15,504 nt of DNA from CAYRTD01 sp964426915 (GTDB lineage Bacteria > Bacteroidota > Bacteroidia > Bacteroidales > GCA-2748055): assembly GCA_964426915.1 (NCBI GenBank), contig CAYRTD010000101.1:1-15504 (forward strand). The letters are read 5' to 3'. The position numbers were made by a program, and so were the translations under genes. Below, in pieces: positions 1-7,120 of this stretch; position 1 is the stretch's first letter; each line of letters opens with the position of its first letter. The notes beneath the pieces are model-generated. The model saw only the letters and a program-made list of their open reading frames with translations. It had not been told where the DNA came from and made no database searches.

Positions 1-81
1 TGGTTTTTGAATATATATGGATTATCGTTTTTCATCAGGCATGAACTTATTTGTTTTTTACTATTTTTGCAGCGGATTAAT

Positions 82-1020
82 ATGAAGATCTGGAATAACA
101 TAGAGGAATTTGAAGCTGTAAATCCGGTTATTACCATTGGAATATTCGATGGGGTTCACCGTGGGCACCGGTATTTGATCGATGAGCTGAAAAAGCAGGC
201 TGACCAAAGACAGGGGCAGTCTGTGGTACTTACCCTATGGCCTCATCCCAGGCTGGTATTGAATAAGGAGCCGGAGAAACTAAGGTACCTGACCACCATC
301 GAGGAGAAGATATTACTTTTGGAAGAGACGGGAATAGACCATCTGCTAATCATACCCTTTACGAGGGATTTTTCTGAAATGGGATCATGTGATTTTGTCG
401 AAAATTTTCTTGTTCATAAGATGCACATCCATAAACTTATTATTGGTTTCAATCATAAGTTCGGACGAAACAGGGAGGGAGATTATGATAATCTCAGATC
501 CTGCGCTGAGCGATTTTCTTTTGAACTGGAGAGATTGGATCCGGTTGAGATAGAAGGGCAGCGAGTCAGTTCTTCGCTCATCAGGAATCTGATATCGGGA
601 GGAAAGCTCCAAAAAGCAAATTCATTTTTGGGTTATATTTTTTTTCTCAGGGGAGAAGTCGTTGAAGGAGAAAAATTAGGAAGAGAAATTGGTTTTCCAA
701 CGGCAAACATCCGCCCATTTGATGAGCATAAACTCATTCCGAAGATTGGTGTTTATGCTGTGCAGGTTGAAATAGGGGGAAAGGCTTTTAATGGTATGTT
801 GAACATTGGGTACAGACCAACTGTTAATTCTGGTACGGTCAGAAAATCAATTGAAGTACATATGTTCGGGTATAAGGGCGACATTTATAATTCGAAGGTT
901 AAATTATATTTCCGGGCTTTTATGCGTGAAGAAAAGAAATTCGATTCACTCGATCAATTAAAGCATCAGTTATTTATTGATAAAAAAAATGCGAGTGAAA
1001 TACTGGAAAATTATCGATAG
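82..1020 (+). CDS. ribF: Bifunctional riboflavin kinase / FAD synthetase
   Basis: This enzyme phosphorylates riboflavin to FMN and adenylylates FMN to FAD in the cytoplasm. The N-terminal FAD synthetase domain shows the nucleotidyltransferase motif FDGVHRGH (residues 22-29), the GFNHKFG segment (122-128) and the SSSLIR motif (163-168). The C-terminal riboflavin kinase domain shows GREIGFPTANI (200-210), GVYAV (223-227) and NIGYRPT (241-247). The reading frame is open upstream to the window edge, but I chose the ATG at 82 because MKIWNNIEEF aligns with the usual RibF start and gives 312 residues, the normal family length; the upstream 25 codons look untranslated. It ends 76 nt before ahcY, which has its own promoter-like motif, so the two need not share a transcript. 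Assignment is secure; only the exact start is inferred. Confidence 0.95.
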   Translation: MKIWNNIEEFEAVNPVITIGIFDGVHRGHRYLIDELKKQADQRQGQSVVLTLWPHPRLVLNKEPEKLRYLTTIEEKILLLEETGIDHLLIIPFTRDFSEMGSCDFVENFLVHKMHIHKLIIGFNHKFGRNREGDYDNLRSCAERFSFELERLDPVEIEGQRVSSSLIRNLISGGKLQKANSFLGYIFFLRGEVVEGEKLGREIGFPTANIRPFDEHKLIPKIGVYAVQVEIGGKAFNGMLNIGYRPTVNSGTVRKSIEVHMFGYKGDIYNSKVKLYFRAFMREEKKFDSLDQLKHQLFIDKKNASEILENYR

Positions 1021-1054
1021 ACTTAAATTCAGAAAACAAATAATTTTAAAATAA

Positions 1055-1062
1055 TATCTTTG
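1055..1062 (+). promoter_or_regulatory. Putative -7 promoter element for ahcY
   Basis: TATCTTTG matches the Bacteroidota -7 consensus TAnnTTTG exactly and would start transcription near 1067-1070, about 28 nt before the ahcY ATG. No good TTTG -33 box is seen about 20 nt upstream, where the sequence is A/T-rich, so the call rests on the -7 motif and its position. Confidence 0.5.
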
Positions 1063-1074
1063 TACCGGTGTACA
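1061..1074 (+). repeat. Short inverted repeat at ahcY start region
   Basis: TGTAC and GTACA flank a 4-nt spacer (CGGT). The repeat overlaps the end of the putative -7 element and the predicted transcription start of ahcY, a position suited to an operator. It is short, and no regulator is identified, so a regulatory role is inference. Confidence 0.3.
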
Positions 1075-1096
1075 GAGTAAATATGAAAGATCAATA

Positions 1097-2521
1097 ATGG
1101 GAAATTTAATAACAAAAGTTGAAAGCCTGCCTTACAAAGTTAGAGATATAGATCTGGCTGAGTTCGGAAGAAAAGAAATTGAAATTGCAGAAAAAGAAAT
1201 GCCGGGGCTTATGGCTATCCGGAAAAAATATTCTGATGAAAAGCCTCTGAAGGGAGCCCGGGTAACCGGATCATTACATATGACAATTCAGACAGCCGTG
1301 TTGATAGAAACACTAATTGAGCTGGGTGCTGATGTCAGGTGGGCAAGTTGTAATATTTTTTCTACCCAGGATCATGCCGCCGCTGCAATTGCCAAAGCCG
1401 GAATACCTGTGTTTGCATGGAAAGGAGAAACACTTGAAGAATACTGGTGGTGTACTGCCCAGGCCTTAAATTTTCCGGATGGAAAAGGCCCGAACCTCAT
1501 TGTTGATGATGGTGGTGATGCAACACTTTTGGTGCATAAAGGATATCAGGCGGAAGATGATCCCTCAATTCTGGAGACCAAAGCTTCGAACCGGGAGGAA
1601 GCCGTTATTTTAAATCAGCTGAAAGCCATTAAGGAAGAGGATCCTGACCGGTGGCACCGGATCGTTCCGGAGATGAAGGGAGTATCTGAAGAAACGACAA
1701 CTGGAGTTCACAGGCTTTATCAGATGCATGAAAACTCCCGCCTGCTTTTCCCGGCAATAAACGTCAACGACTCGGTTACAAAGTCTAAATTCGATAATTT
1801 ATATGGCTGCCGGGAATCGCTTGCTGATGGTATTAAACGTGCAACAGATGTCATGATCGCAGGAAAGGTAGTTGTAGTTCTCGGATACGGAGATGTTGGG
1901 AAAGGTTGTGCTCATTCCATGAGGTCTTACGGCGCTCGTGTTATAGTTACGGAAATCGATCCGATCTGCGCACTTCAGGCGTCAATGGAAGGCTTTAAAG
2001 TAACTACAATTGAAGATGCCCTCAGCGAAGGGAATATTTTCGTCACCGCTACCGGCAACAGGGATGTTCTGACCCTCGAACATATTAAAAAGATGAAAGA
2101 TCAGGCGATAGTTTGTAATATTGGCCACTTTGATAATGAAATCCAGGTTGATGCTCTTAATGAATATGAGAATGCTGAAAAGATCAATATCAAACCCCAG
2201 GTGGATAAATACCTTTTTGATGACGGACATTCGATCTTTTTGCTGGCCGAAGGCAGACTGGTAAATCTGGGTTGTGCCACAGGACATCCCTCTTTTGTTA
2301 TGAGTAATTCTTTCACTAACCAGACCCTGGCTCAGATAGAATTATGGAAGAATGACTACGAAACCGACGTTTACCGCCTGCCCAAAAGACTTGATGAAGA
2401 AGTTGCCAGGCTCCATCTTCAACAACTTGGCGTGAAACTCACAAAATTGACCAAAGAACAGGCAGAATACCTGGGGGTTAAACCTGAAGGTCCTTTTAAA
2501 CCGGAGCATTACCGATACTAA
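1097..2521 (+). CDS. ahcY: S-adenosylhomocysteine hydrolase
   Basis: This NAD-dependent cytosolic enzyme reversibly splits S-adenosylhomocysteine into adenosine and homocysteine, clearing the inhibitor left by methyltransferases. The 474 residues include the substrate-domain segment TGSLHMTIQTAVLIETL (57-73), a DDGGD segment (137-141), the catalytic region with K229 and D233 before NLYGC (234-238), the NAD-binding GYGDVGKG (263-270), and the conserved C-terminal KPEHYRY that closes the partner subunit's NAD site. The length, about 40 residues more than mammalian enzymes, fits the bacterial form with the insertion near residues 150-190. The ATG at 1097 gives the usual Bacteroidota N-terminus (SLPYKVRDIDLAEFGRKEIEIAEKEMPGL). 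A 4-codon reading frame (1083-1097) ends in a TAA that overlaps this ATG by one base. No defects are seen. Confidence 0.97.
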   Translation: MGNLITKVESLPYKVRDIDLAEFGRKEIEIAEKEMPGLMAIRKKYSDEKPLKGARVTGSLHMTIQTAVLIETLIELGADVRWASCNIFSTQDHAAAAIAKAGIPVFAWKGETLEEYWWCTAQALNFPDGKGPNLIVDDGGDATLLVHKGYQAEDDPSILETKASNREEAVILNQLKAIKEEDPDRWHRIVPEMKGVSEETTTGVHRLYQMHENSRLLFPAINVNDSVTKSKFDNLYGCRESLADGIKRATDVMIAGKVVVVLGYGDVGKGCAHSMRSYGARVIVTEIDPICALQASMEGFKVTTIEDALSEGNIFVTATGNRDVLTLEHIKKMKDQAIVCNIGHFDNEIQVDALNEYENAEKINIKPQVDKYLFDDGHSIFLLAEGRLVNLGCATGHPSFVMSNSFTNQTLAQIELWKNDYETDVYRLPKRLDEEVARLHLQQLGVKLTKLTKEQAEYLGVKPEGPFKPEHYRY

Positions 2522-2542
2522 CAGCTTGTTTCATAAAACAGG

Positions 2543-2579
2543 AGAGCTTTGTAAACCGTTTTTTATATTCGAAAGCTCT
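2543..2579. terminator. Inverted repeat between convergent genes, possible bidirectional terminator
   Basis: AGAGCTTT (2543-2550) and AAAGCTCT (2572-2579) form a perfect 8-bp inverted repeat around a 21-nt A/T-rich spacer. It sits between the ends of ahcY (+) and the Rieske-like gene (-), where a shared terminator is expected. Neither side has a clear U-run after the stem, and the loop is large, so the call is weak. Confidence 0.35.
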
Positions 2580-2582
2580 TAC

Positions 2583-3023
2583 TCAATTATAGATCCAGAG
2601 GAATCCGCCATTTTCAGTGGCCTGATATTGGATAAGAGGGTATTTGGCCGGGCCACGGGTTACAAATGCATCCCCACTTTCATCAAGGAAATACTGGGAT
2701 TCACAGCAAGGGCATGAGACGTGAAGCATGCTCGTGGTATCATCAGTAACGGCGCAGGAGTAATCAGGTTCATAGGTACAGGTCCTGTCGTATACATAGA
2801 ACTCGTCACTGAAATTTCTCCTGATAATGAGTCCGTTTACTCCGGCATTATCAAACATGAAGCTATATTCACCGGGTCCGACATTCGCATACAGGGTAAC
2901 CATCTCTATATTAATGTTAATGGGAACATAAGGGAAGTCATATCTGTTTTTATCACATGAGGAGGAAGATAGAAATATAAACAGGAAAAGAAAAATTATT
3001 TTATTTAACAGAGATTTTATCAT
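2583..3023 (-). CDS. Rieske-like lipoprotein lacking both His ligands
   Basis: This 146-residue protein has a lipoprotein signal: MIKSLLNK, a hydrophobic stretch (9-18), then SSSSC with the probable lipidated Cys at 23. It is therefore probably exported and membrane-anchored. The C-terminal half resembles a Rieske fold: a first cluster loop at 82-90 (C82, C90), a second loop SCPCCES (103-109), then GPAKYPLIQY (124-133), which resembles the Rieske GP-x-x-PL-x-x-Y tail. Classical Rieske loops are C-x-H and C-P-C-H; here Tyr84 and Cys107 stand where the two histidines would be. From memory, related Bacteroidota lipoproteins have similar Cys-only loops, so this is probably a family trait rather than decay. 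Whether it binds a cluster is unknown. It is a single gene, convergent with ahcY and divergent from the gene at 3075. Confidence 0.75.
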   Translation of the reverse strand: MIKSLLNKIIFLFLFIFLSSSSCDKNRYDFPYVPININIEMVTLYANVGPGEYSFMFDNAGVNGLIIRRNFSDEFYVYDRTCTYEPDYSCAVTDDTTSMLHVSCPCCESQYFLDESGDAFVTRGPAKYPLIQYQATENGGFLWIYN

Positions 3024-3074
3024 TGTAAATTTTAAAAGTTAAAATTAAAATTTTGTACATTTATATTCTATAAA

Positions 3075-3593
3075 ATGAACGAAATAATTATGGATTTTGA
3101 TATTGGGAATTTAGTTTATATTGTATTAACACTGATTTTTCTTATTGTTGGTGCTCTGGGCCAGAAAAAAAAGCCCAACCCCCAGGTCTTTGAAAGTTAT
3201 GATGAAGACCAGGAAGAGCAGGGTGACACATCAGATCCTATAGAAGAAAAATTCAGCCGGCTCTTTGGTGAAGATGATGAGGCTGTCAGGCAAAGAGAGG
3301 AGATCGAAAGAAGGACGTATAAGGAAGAATCAGAGAGAGAGGATTACCTTTTGGATACACCCTATGATAAGATAGATGATCTTCCGCCGGAATATGATGA
3401 GGTTTTCCAGGAAAAAGATGAAGATAAAATTTATAAGCTGGAGGATCATATAGAAGAAATTGCGGAAAAAACCCGTTTGCAGATGATTCCTCACAAAAAA
3501 AAGGATGTGAGTTTTGTAAAAAAAGCGCTCAGGGATTTTGAACCCAGGAAAGCTTATCTGTATTCAGAAATTTTTAATCCTAAGTATTTCTGA
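3075..3593 (+). CDS. Acidic membrane-anchored protein of unknown function
   Basis: I do not recognise a named family. The 172-residue product has one N-terminal transmembrane segment (about residues 13-29, LVYIVLTLIFLIVGALG) followed by QKKKP, which by the positive-inside rule places the rest in the cytoplasm. Residues 38-135 are very acidic and probably disordered, with many Glu/Asp and Arg/Lys pairs. The C-terminus is basic and ends in FEPRKAYLYSEIFNPKYF; similar endings (F-D-x-x-K-A-x-x-Y-S-E-I-L) occur, from memory, at the ends of uncharacterised Bacteroidota proteins, suggesting a conserved docking motif. An alternative ATG lies at 3090. It is divergent from the Rieske-like gene, with about 50 nt of A/T-rich DNA between their starts, and lies upstream of greA. 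Confidence 0.7.
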   Translation: MNEIIMDFDIGNLVYIVLTLIFLIVGALGQKKKPNPQVFESYDEDQEEQGDTSDPIEEKFSRLFGEDDEAVRQREEIERRTYKEESEREDYLLDTPYDKIDDLPPEYDEVFQEKDEDKIYKLEDHIEEIAEKTRLQMIPHKKKDVSFVKKALRDFEPRKAYLYSEIFNPKYF

Positions 3594-3639
3594 TTTAGAT
3601 ATTTCCTGATTTTTTATTGGGAAATTATAATATATATTA

Positions 3640-3671
3640 TTTCATAAAGAAAAAAAAATTCTATAATTTTG
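3640..3671 (+). promoter_or_regulatory. Putative greA promoter (-33 and -7)
   Basis: TAATTTTG at 3664-3671 is an exact match to the Bacteroidota -7 consensus TAnnTTTG. TTTC at 3640-3643 matches three of four bases of the -33 TTTG box with a 20-nt spacer, within the normal range. A 14-bp perfect A/T palindrome (3627-3640) adjoins the -33 box. Transcription would start near 3676-3680, just before the terminator hairpin. Confidence 0.55.
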
Positions 3672-3681
3672 ACCAGTGAAA

Positions 3682-3714
3682 GAGTCCGGGATGACCCGGA
3701 TTCTTTTTTCTTTT
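3682..3714 (+). terminator. Intrinsic terminator in the greA leader
   Basis: GAGTCCGGG (3682-3690), loop ATGA and CCCGGATTC (3695-3703) form a 9-bp GC-rich stem with one G-T pair, followed by six T, a C and four T. This is a textbook intrinsic terminator. It lies 89 nt after the upstream gene's stop but only about 5 nt after the predicted greA transcription start and 25 nt before the greA ATG. It may end upstream transcription, attenuate greA, or both. Confidence 0.85.
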
Positions 3715-3738
3715 CAACTATTTCAAATATTAAATATT

Positions 3739-4212
3739 ATGTCAGGTGTTATTTATATCACGGAGAAAGGATTAAACTCCATGAAAAAAGAAGTGGATCA
3801 GCTTAAAAGTATAGAAAGGCCACTAATATCCAAACAGATAGCTGAAGCCAGAGACAAGGGCGACCTGTCTGAGAATGCCGAATATGATGCTGCTAAGGAG
3901 GCTCAGGGCATGCTTGAGTTGAAAATCTCCAGGCTTGAAGAAAAGATTGCAAATGCCAGGATTATCGATGAATCGAAGATCGACACTGAAAGTGTTCAGG
4001 TTTTGAATAAGGTGAAGATTAAAAACAAGGCTAACAATGCAACTCTGCAATATACTCTGGTGCCGGAATCGGAGGCTAATATCAAGATGGGAAAGATTGC
4101 TGTAAGTACACCTATTGGAAAAGGCTTGCTCGGGAAAAAAGTGGGGGACATTGTGTTGATCAATGTACCTTCCGGTAGTGTTGAATTTGAAATCCTTGAA
4201 ATTTCCAGATAA
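3739..4212 (+). CDS. greA: Transcription elongation factor GreA
   Basis: GreA enters the RNA polymerase secondary channel and stimulates cleavage of backtracked transcripts. The 157 residues match the family length. The N-terminal antiparallel coiled coil (about 10-75) carries the tip motif ARDKGDLSENAEYDAAKEAQ (37-56) with the two acidic residues D42 and E45 that act at the polymerase active site. The C-terminal FKBP-like domain ends with STPIGKGLLGKKVGDIV (123-139) and VEFEILEI (148-155). The frame is open back to 3676, but the ATG at 3739 is chosen because MSGVIYITEKGL is the conserved start and the extra codons run through the terminator stem. The HIT gene begins 10 nt after the stop, so the two are probably cotranscribed. 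Confidence 0.96.
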   Translation: MSGVIYITEKGLNSMKKEVDQLKSIERPLISKQIAEARDKGDLSENAEYDAAKEAQGMLELKISRLEEKIANARIIDESKIDTESVQVLNKVKIKNKANNATLQYTLVPESEANIKMGKIAVSTPIGKGLLGKKVGDIVLINVPSGSVEFEILEISR

Positions 4213-4222
4213 ACAGACGCCT

Positions 4223-4615
4223 ATGTCAACAATATTCACAAAAATTATTAACGGGGAAATACCATCCTATAAAATTGCAGAGGATAATAATTATTATGCT
4301 TTTCTCGATATTAATCCACTTGCAAAAGGACATACATTGGTGATCCCCAAAAAAGAAACCGATTACATCTTCGACATCGAAGATGACTTGCTGGGTGGTA
4401 TGATGATATTTGCAAAAAAGACAGCAATTGCCATTGACAGGGTGATGGATTGTAAACGCGTGGGTATTGCTGTACTCGGATTGGAAGTGCCTCATGCACA
4501 TATACATCTTGTACCCATTAATGGGATTCATGATATTGATTTCAGTAAAGCAAAATTGCAGCTTACAGAAAACGAGTTTAAGGAAATTGCTGAGAAGATA
4601 CGTGAACAGCTTTAA
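4223..4615 (+). CDS. HIT-family nucleotide hydrolase
   Basis: HIT (histidine triad) proteins hydrolyse nucleoside phosphoramidates or related nucleotide conjugates in the cytoplasm; the physiological substrate here cannot be told from sequence. The 130-residue product has the N-terminal IFTKIINGEIPSYKI (4-18), the core FLDINPLAKGHTLVIPK (27-43) and the catalytic triad HAHIHLVP (91-98: H91, H93, H95). The ATG at 4223 gives the standard HIT start; the open frame continuing to 4163 lies inside greA. It follows greA after 10 nt, an arrangement I recall from Bacteroidota. The 45 nt to the convergent tolC-like gene holds no clear terminator. Confidence 0.93.
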   Translation: MSTIFTKIINGEIPSYKIAEDNNYYAFLDINPLAKGHTLVIPKKETDYIFDIEDDLLGGMMIFAKKTAIAIDRVMDCKRVGIAVLGLEVPHAHIHLVPINGIHDIDFSKAKLQLTENEFKEIAEKIREQL

Positions 4616-4660
4616 TTGAGAACACACAGAATTTTTCATTATTCCCTATCTAGCTAATTC

Positions 4661-5998
4661 TTAAAAAACAGAAATAACCTCCTCGTATTCAAGAAAGGCG
4701 TTCAATACATTTACCATAGAATTCAGATAAGCCTGATATTGAATCAACATTTCAATTTCAGAGCGTAAGACATTTTCGAAATCCGTGAGACCATTTTCAA
4801 AATTATTAATCGTATCAGAGAAACCATCATGGCTGAATCTGTAATCATTTTTTTTCTTAACCGCCTGTTTTGATTTTATGATAATATTTTCCTTAAGAAT
4901 ATTTTCCCTCCTTTGCAGATCTGAAGCCAGCTTCGTTCTTTTTTGAGAAAGAATATCGGCGCGTATACCTAAAGCCTGTTTCTGGTAGTTTCTTCCAAGT
5001 CCCTTAAATAATGCAAATTGGAGCTTTAACCCAAGGTAACTATGCCGATACCAGCGATTATTATTATGAAATGGCTGGAATGCATCATCATAATATTGTG
5101 TCCCAATAAATCCATATGCTTTAATCCGGGGATGATATCTTTTACTCAAGGTTGATATTCTAGCTTTGTTAAGGTTTTCCTGAAGTGATATATCTCTGTA
5201 TTCAGGCAACTCGTTATAAGAAAAAGTATCTGATTCATTGATTTTTGCATTGGAGACCAGCGAAATAACAAGACTATCTTTAATAGACAGATCTTTTCCG
5301 ACAGGGTAATCCATCGACATCTTTAAACTTTTGATTGAGTTGTGGAATTTCATAATGTTGATCTTTAATTCCTCAGACTGATTCTGCTTCTTTTTTATTA
5401 TTTTATCCAGATCATTTTCACTTATCAAGCCATTTTTAAATTTGACCCTGACTGCCTCCTCCAGATTGTTATAGTTTTGCAGAATATCCATTGACGTTTT
5501 CCATACTTCAAAGTTTAAAACTGCCTGATAGTAAGACTTCTTTATTTCAAGTGCCACACTCTTTTTTATGGCTGCTATATTAACTTCTGCCATATCCTTT
5601 TGAATTTCTTTTTCATTAATCCTGGAGAGAATTGCAGGATTATAAATTTCCTGTTCAAGATTGACTCCGCCCTGAAGGGAATTACGGGTACCCATCTGAA
5701 TTTCAAGCGGACCATTGCCAGTTTGGCCGAAGGCTTCTGCGGGCAGTATAGTTACCGGAAGATTGGTATTATATCGATAATCAGCTGAGGCATTTACAGA
5801 AGGCAAATAGTTACTTTTTTCTTTTCTGGTTAGCCATTCTCTGTATTCCAAATTTTCCTTTTCGTTACTAATACGGCTGTGATTATTCAATCCGTAGCTT
5901 ACAGCCTCGCGGGCATTAAATTTTTGCAGATCCTGCCCCCTTGTTAAAGTCCGACAGAAAAGAATAATTATAGATGTTAATATCAATCTGACTGTCAT
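4661..5998 (-). CDS. TolC-family outer-membrane efflux channel
   Basis: This 445-residue protein is the likely outer-membrane duct of the efflux system encoded just upstream. An N-terminal signal peptide (hydrophobic residues 3-15, cleavage near 21-22) is followed by the two TolC halves: long helical segments (about 28-62 and 125-228; 263-288 and 335-444) alternating with beta-strand segments (65-120 and 290-330). The first strand region begins with YLPSVNASADYRYN (64-77), a typical outer-membrane factor pattern. It starts 1 nt after the permease stop and is the last gene of the operon. Family assignment is firm, but the transported substrate is unknown. It converges with the HIT gene. Confidence 0.88.
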   Translation of the reverse strand: MTVRLILTSIIILFCRTLTRGQDLQKFNAREAVSYGLNNHSRISNEKENLEYREWLTRKEKSNYLPSVNASADYRYNTNLPVTILPAEAFGQTGNGPLEIQMGTRNSLQGGVNLEQEIYNPAILSRINEKEIQKDMAEVNIAAIKKSVALEIKKSYYQAVLNFEVWKTSMDILQNYNNLEEAVRVKFKNGLISENDLDKIIKKKQNQSEELKINIMKFHNSIKSLKMSMDYPVGKDLSIKDSLVISLVSNAKINESDTFSYNELPEYRDISLQENLNKARISTLSKRYHPRIKAYGFIGTQYYDDAFQPFHNNNRWYRHSYLGLKLQFALFKGLGRNYQKQALGIRADILSQKRTKLASDLQRRENILKENIIIKSKQAVKKKNDYRFSHDGFSDTINNFENGLTDFENVLRSEIEMLIQYQAYLNSMVNVLNAFLEYEEVISVF

Positions 5999-5999
5999 A

Positions 6000-7115
6000 T
6001 TAAAATACTTTAGAAGGTTTTACATTGCGAATGCTTTTAGAGGCGAAATAGGCACCCGATAAAGAAATTATCAGTGTCAGAATAAAAAACAATAACCAGA
6101 CATACCATGGGAATGAAAAATGTACACCTGAACCTCTAACTCCCAATTTAAATCCTTGAATTAGCATGGCAGCAATTGCAAAACCCACTGCAGCAATGAC
6201 AGATGCCTGAAGTAAAATTATTCTGGTAACCACTTTCCGATAGGCACCAATAGCTTTCATGGTTGCGTAATCATCGATGCGGTCTTTTGCTGCAGAATAT
6301 AAGGTTAATCCAATAATAACTCCACCTGCGATGATGGCAAATATTATGAGTGATCCGATTGATTCCCCAATTCCGCCGTCTTTAAGAATTTCTGTAATGG
6401 TTGACCAGCTGAATTGTCTTTTTGTCCATGCCCTGATACCGCTGTGTTTTACATTTATTTCATTTGCAATTTCTGCTGGAGTAAATCCCTTTTCAATATT
6501 AACCAGGAAAGCACTGACTTCATTAACATTGAATTGTCCAAGCTCCCTGGCCAGAGAAATATTTGTAAAGATATAATTGGCTCCGAATCCTCTTGCTCCT
6601 TTTGTAATGGCTCTCAATTCAACTAACTTCCCCCCCAATGAAAGCTCATCTCCAAGCTCGACGTCTCCCAGGTTGCTGAGGTCATACATGTCGGCTGCAA
6701 CACCTCCCTGATAGATTAGTTGAGAAATATCTCCTTCTACAATATTCCAGGGGCCGCCGGTAAAAGCCGGTGCTAAGGTTCCTATTATCTGAACCGGAGC
6801 TGTTTTCCCATTTTTCAGTTTTATGGTAGAACCAGCTATCACGAGCGGATTAACATTTCTCACACCCTTTACGGACCGAATTTCATTACCTCTCCGGATA
6901 TCTATTGCAGAAAGACTATTTACATCTTTTACCTTATCTCCAACCACCCAAATTTTTGCCTGGGTATTACTGACAAGGGCATCCATCAAGCCGGTAAGGA
7001 AGAGGAAAATACCGGTTTGCTGTCCAATCAGGAAAATAGCCACAATCACACCTACTGTAGCTCCAAGAGTTTTGGATTTATCAAACATCATGAAACGGAA
7101 TGCAATTTGTAACAT
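6000..7115 (-). CDS. DevC/FtsX-like ABC exporter permease
   Basis: This 371-residue inner-membrane permease has four predicted transmembrane helices: one near the N-terminus (about 18-44) and three near the C-terminus (253-275, 296-320, 335-358), with a large extracytoplasmic domain (about 45-250) between the first two. That is the FtsX/MacB-type topology. The segments KTLGATVGVIVAIFLIGQQ (15-33), IWVVGD (55-60), GTLAPAFTGGPW (112-123) and DDYATMKAIGA (281-291) resemble the DevC family of glycolipid/stress exporters in cyanobacteria. It lies 5 nt after the adaptor gene and 1 nt before tolC. Substrate cannot be inferred. An unrelated MacB-type assignment is less likely because MacB carries a fused ATPase domain. 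Confidence 0.88.
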   Translation of the reverse strand: MLQIAFRFMMFDKSKTLGATVGVIVAIFLIGQQTGIFLFLTGLMDALVSNTQAKIWVVGDKVKDVNSLSAIDIRRGNEIRSVKGVRNVNPLVIAGSTIKLKNGKTAPVQIIGTLAPAFTGGPWNIVEGDISQLIYQGGVAADMYDLSNLGDVELGDELSLGGKLVELRAITKGARGFGANYIFTNISLARELGQFNVNEVSAFLVNIEKGFTPAEIANEINVKHSGIRAWTKRQFSWSTITEILKDGGIGESIGSLIIFAIIAGGVIIGLTLYSAAKDRIDDYATMKAIGAYRKVVTRIILLQASVIAAVGFAIAAMLIQGFKLGVRGSGVHFSFPWYVWLLFFILTLIISLSGAYFASKSIRNVKPSKVF

Positions 7116-7120
7116 TTAAC

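Noticed and set aside
62..69. TATTTTTG, an exact match to the -7 consensus, just before ribF.
   Set aside because: Transcription would start only about 6 nt before the chosen ATG and there is no -33 box at a workable distance, so it is more likely a chance match in T-rich DNA.
2526..2960. Two plus-strand open frames of 63 and 79 codons downstream of ahcY.
   Set aside because: They lie opposite the minus-strand lipoprotein gene, which has a clear lipoprotein signal and Rieske-like motifs; the plus-strand products have no features.
3601..3625. ATTTCC and GGAAAT inverted repeat just after the gene at 3075-3593 as its terminator.
   Set aside because: A 6-bp stem with a 13-nt loop and no T-run; the strong hairpin at 3682-3714 is the better candidate.
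4628..4661. AGAATT and AATTCT inverted repeat between the convergent HIT and tolC genes, a possible terminator.
   Set aside because: Only 6 A/T-rich pairs with a 22-nt loop and no U-run on either strand; too weak to call.
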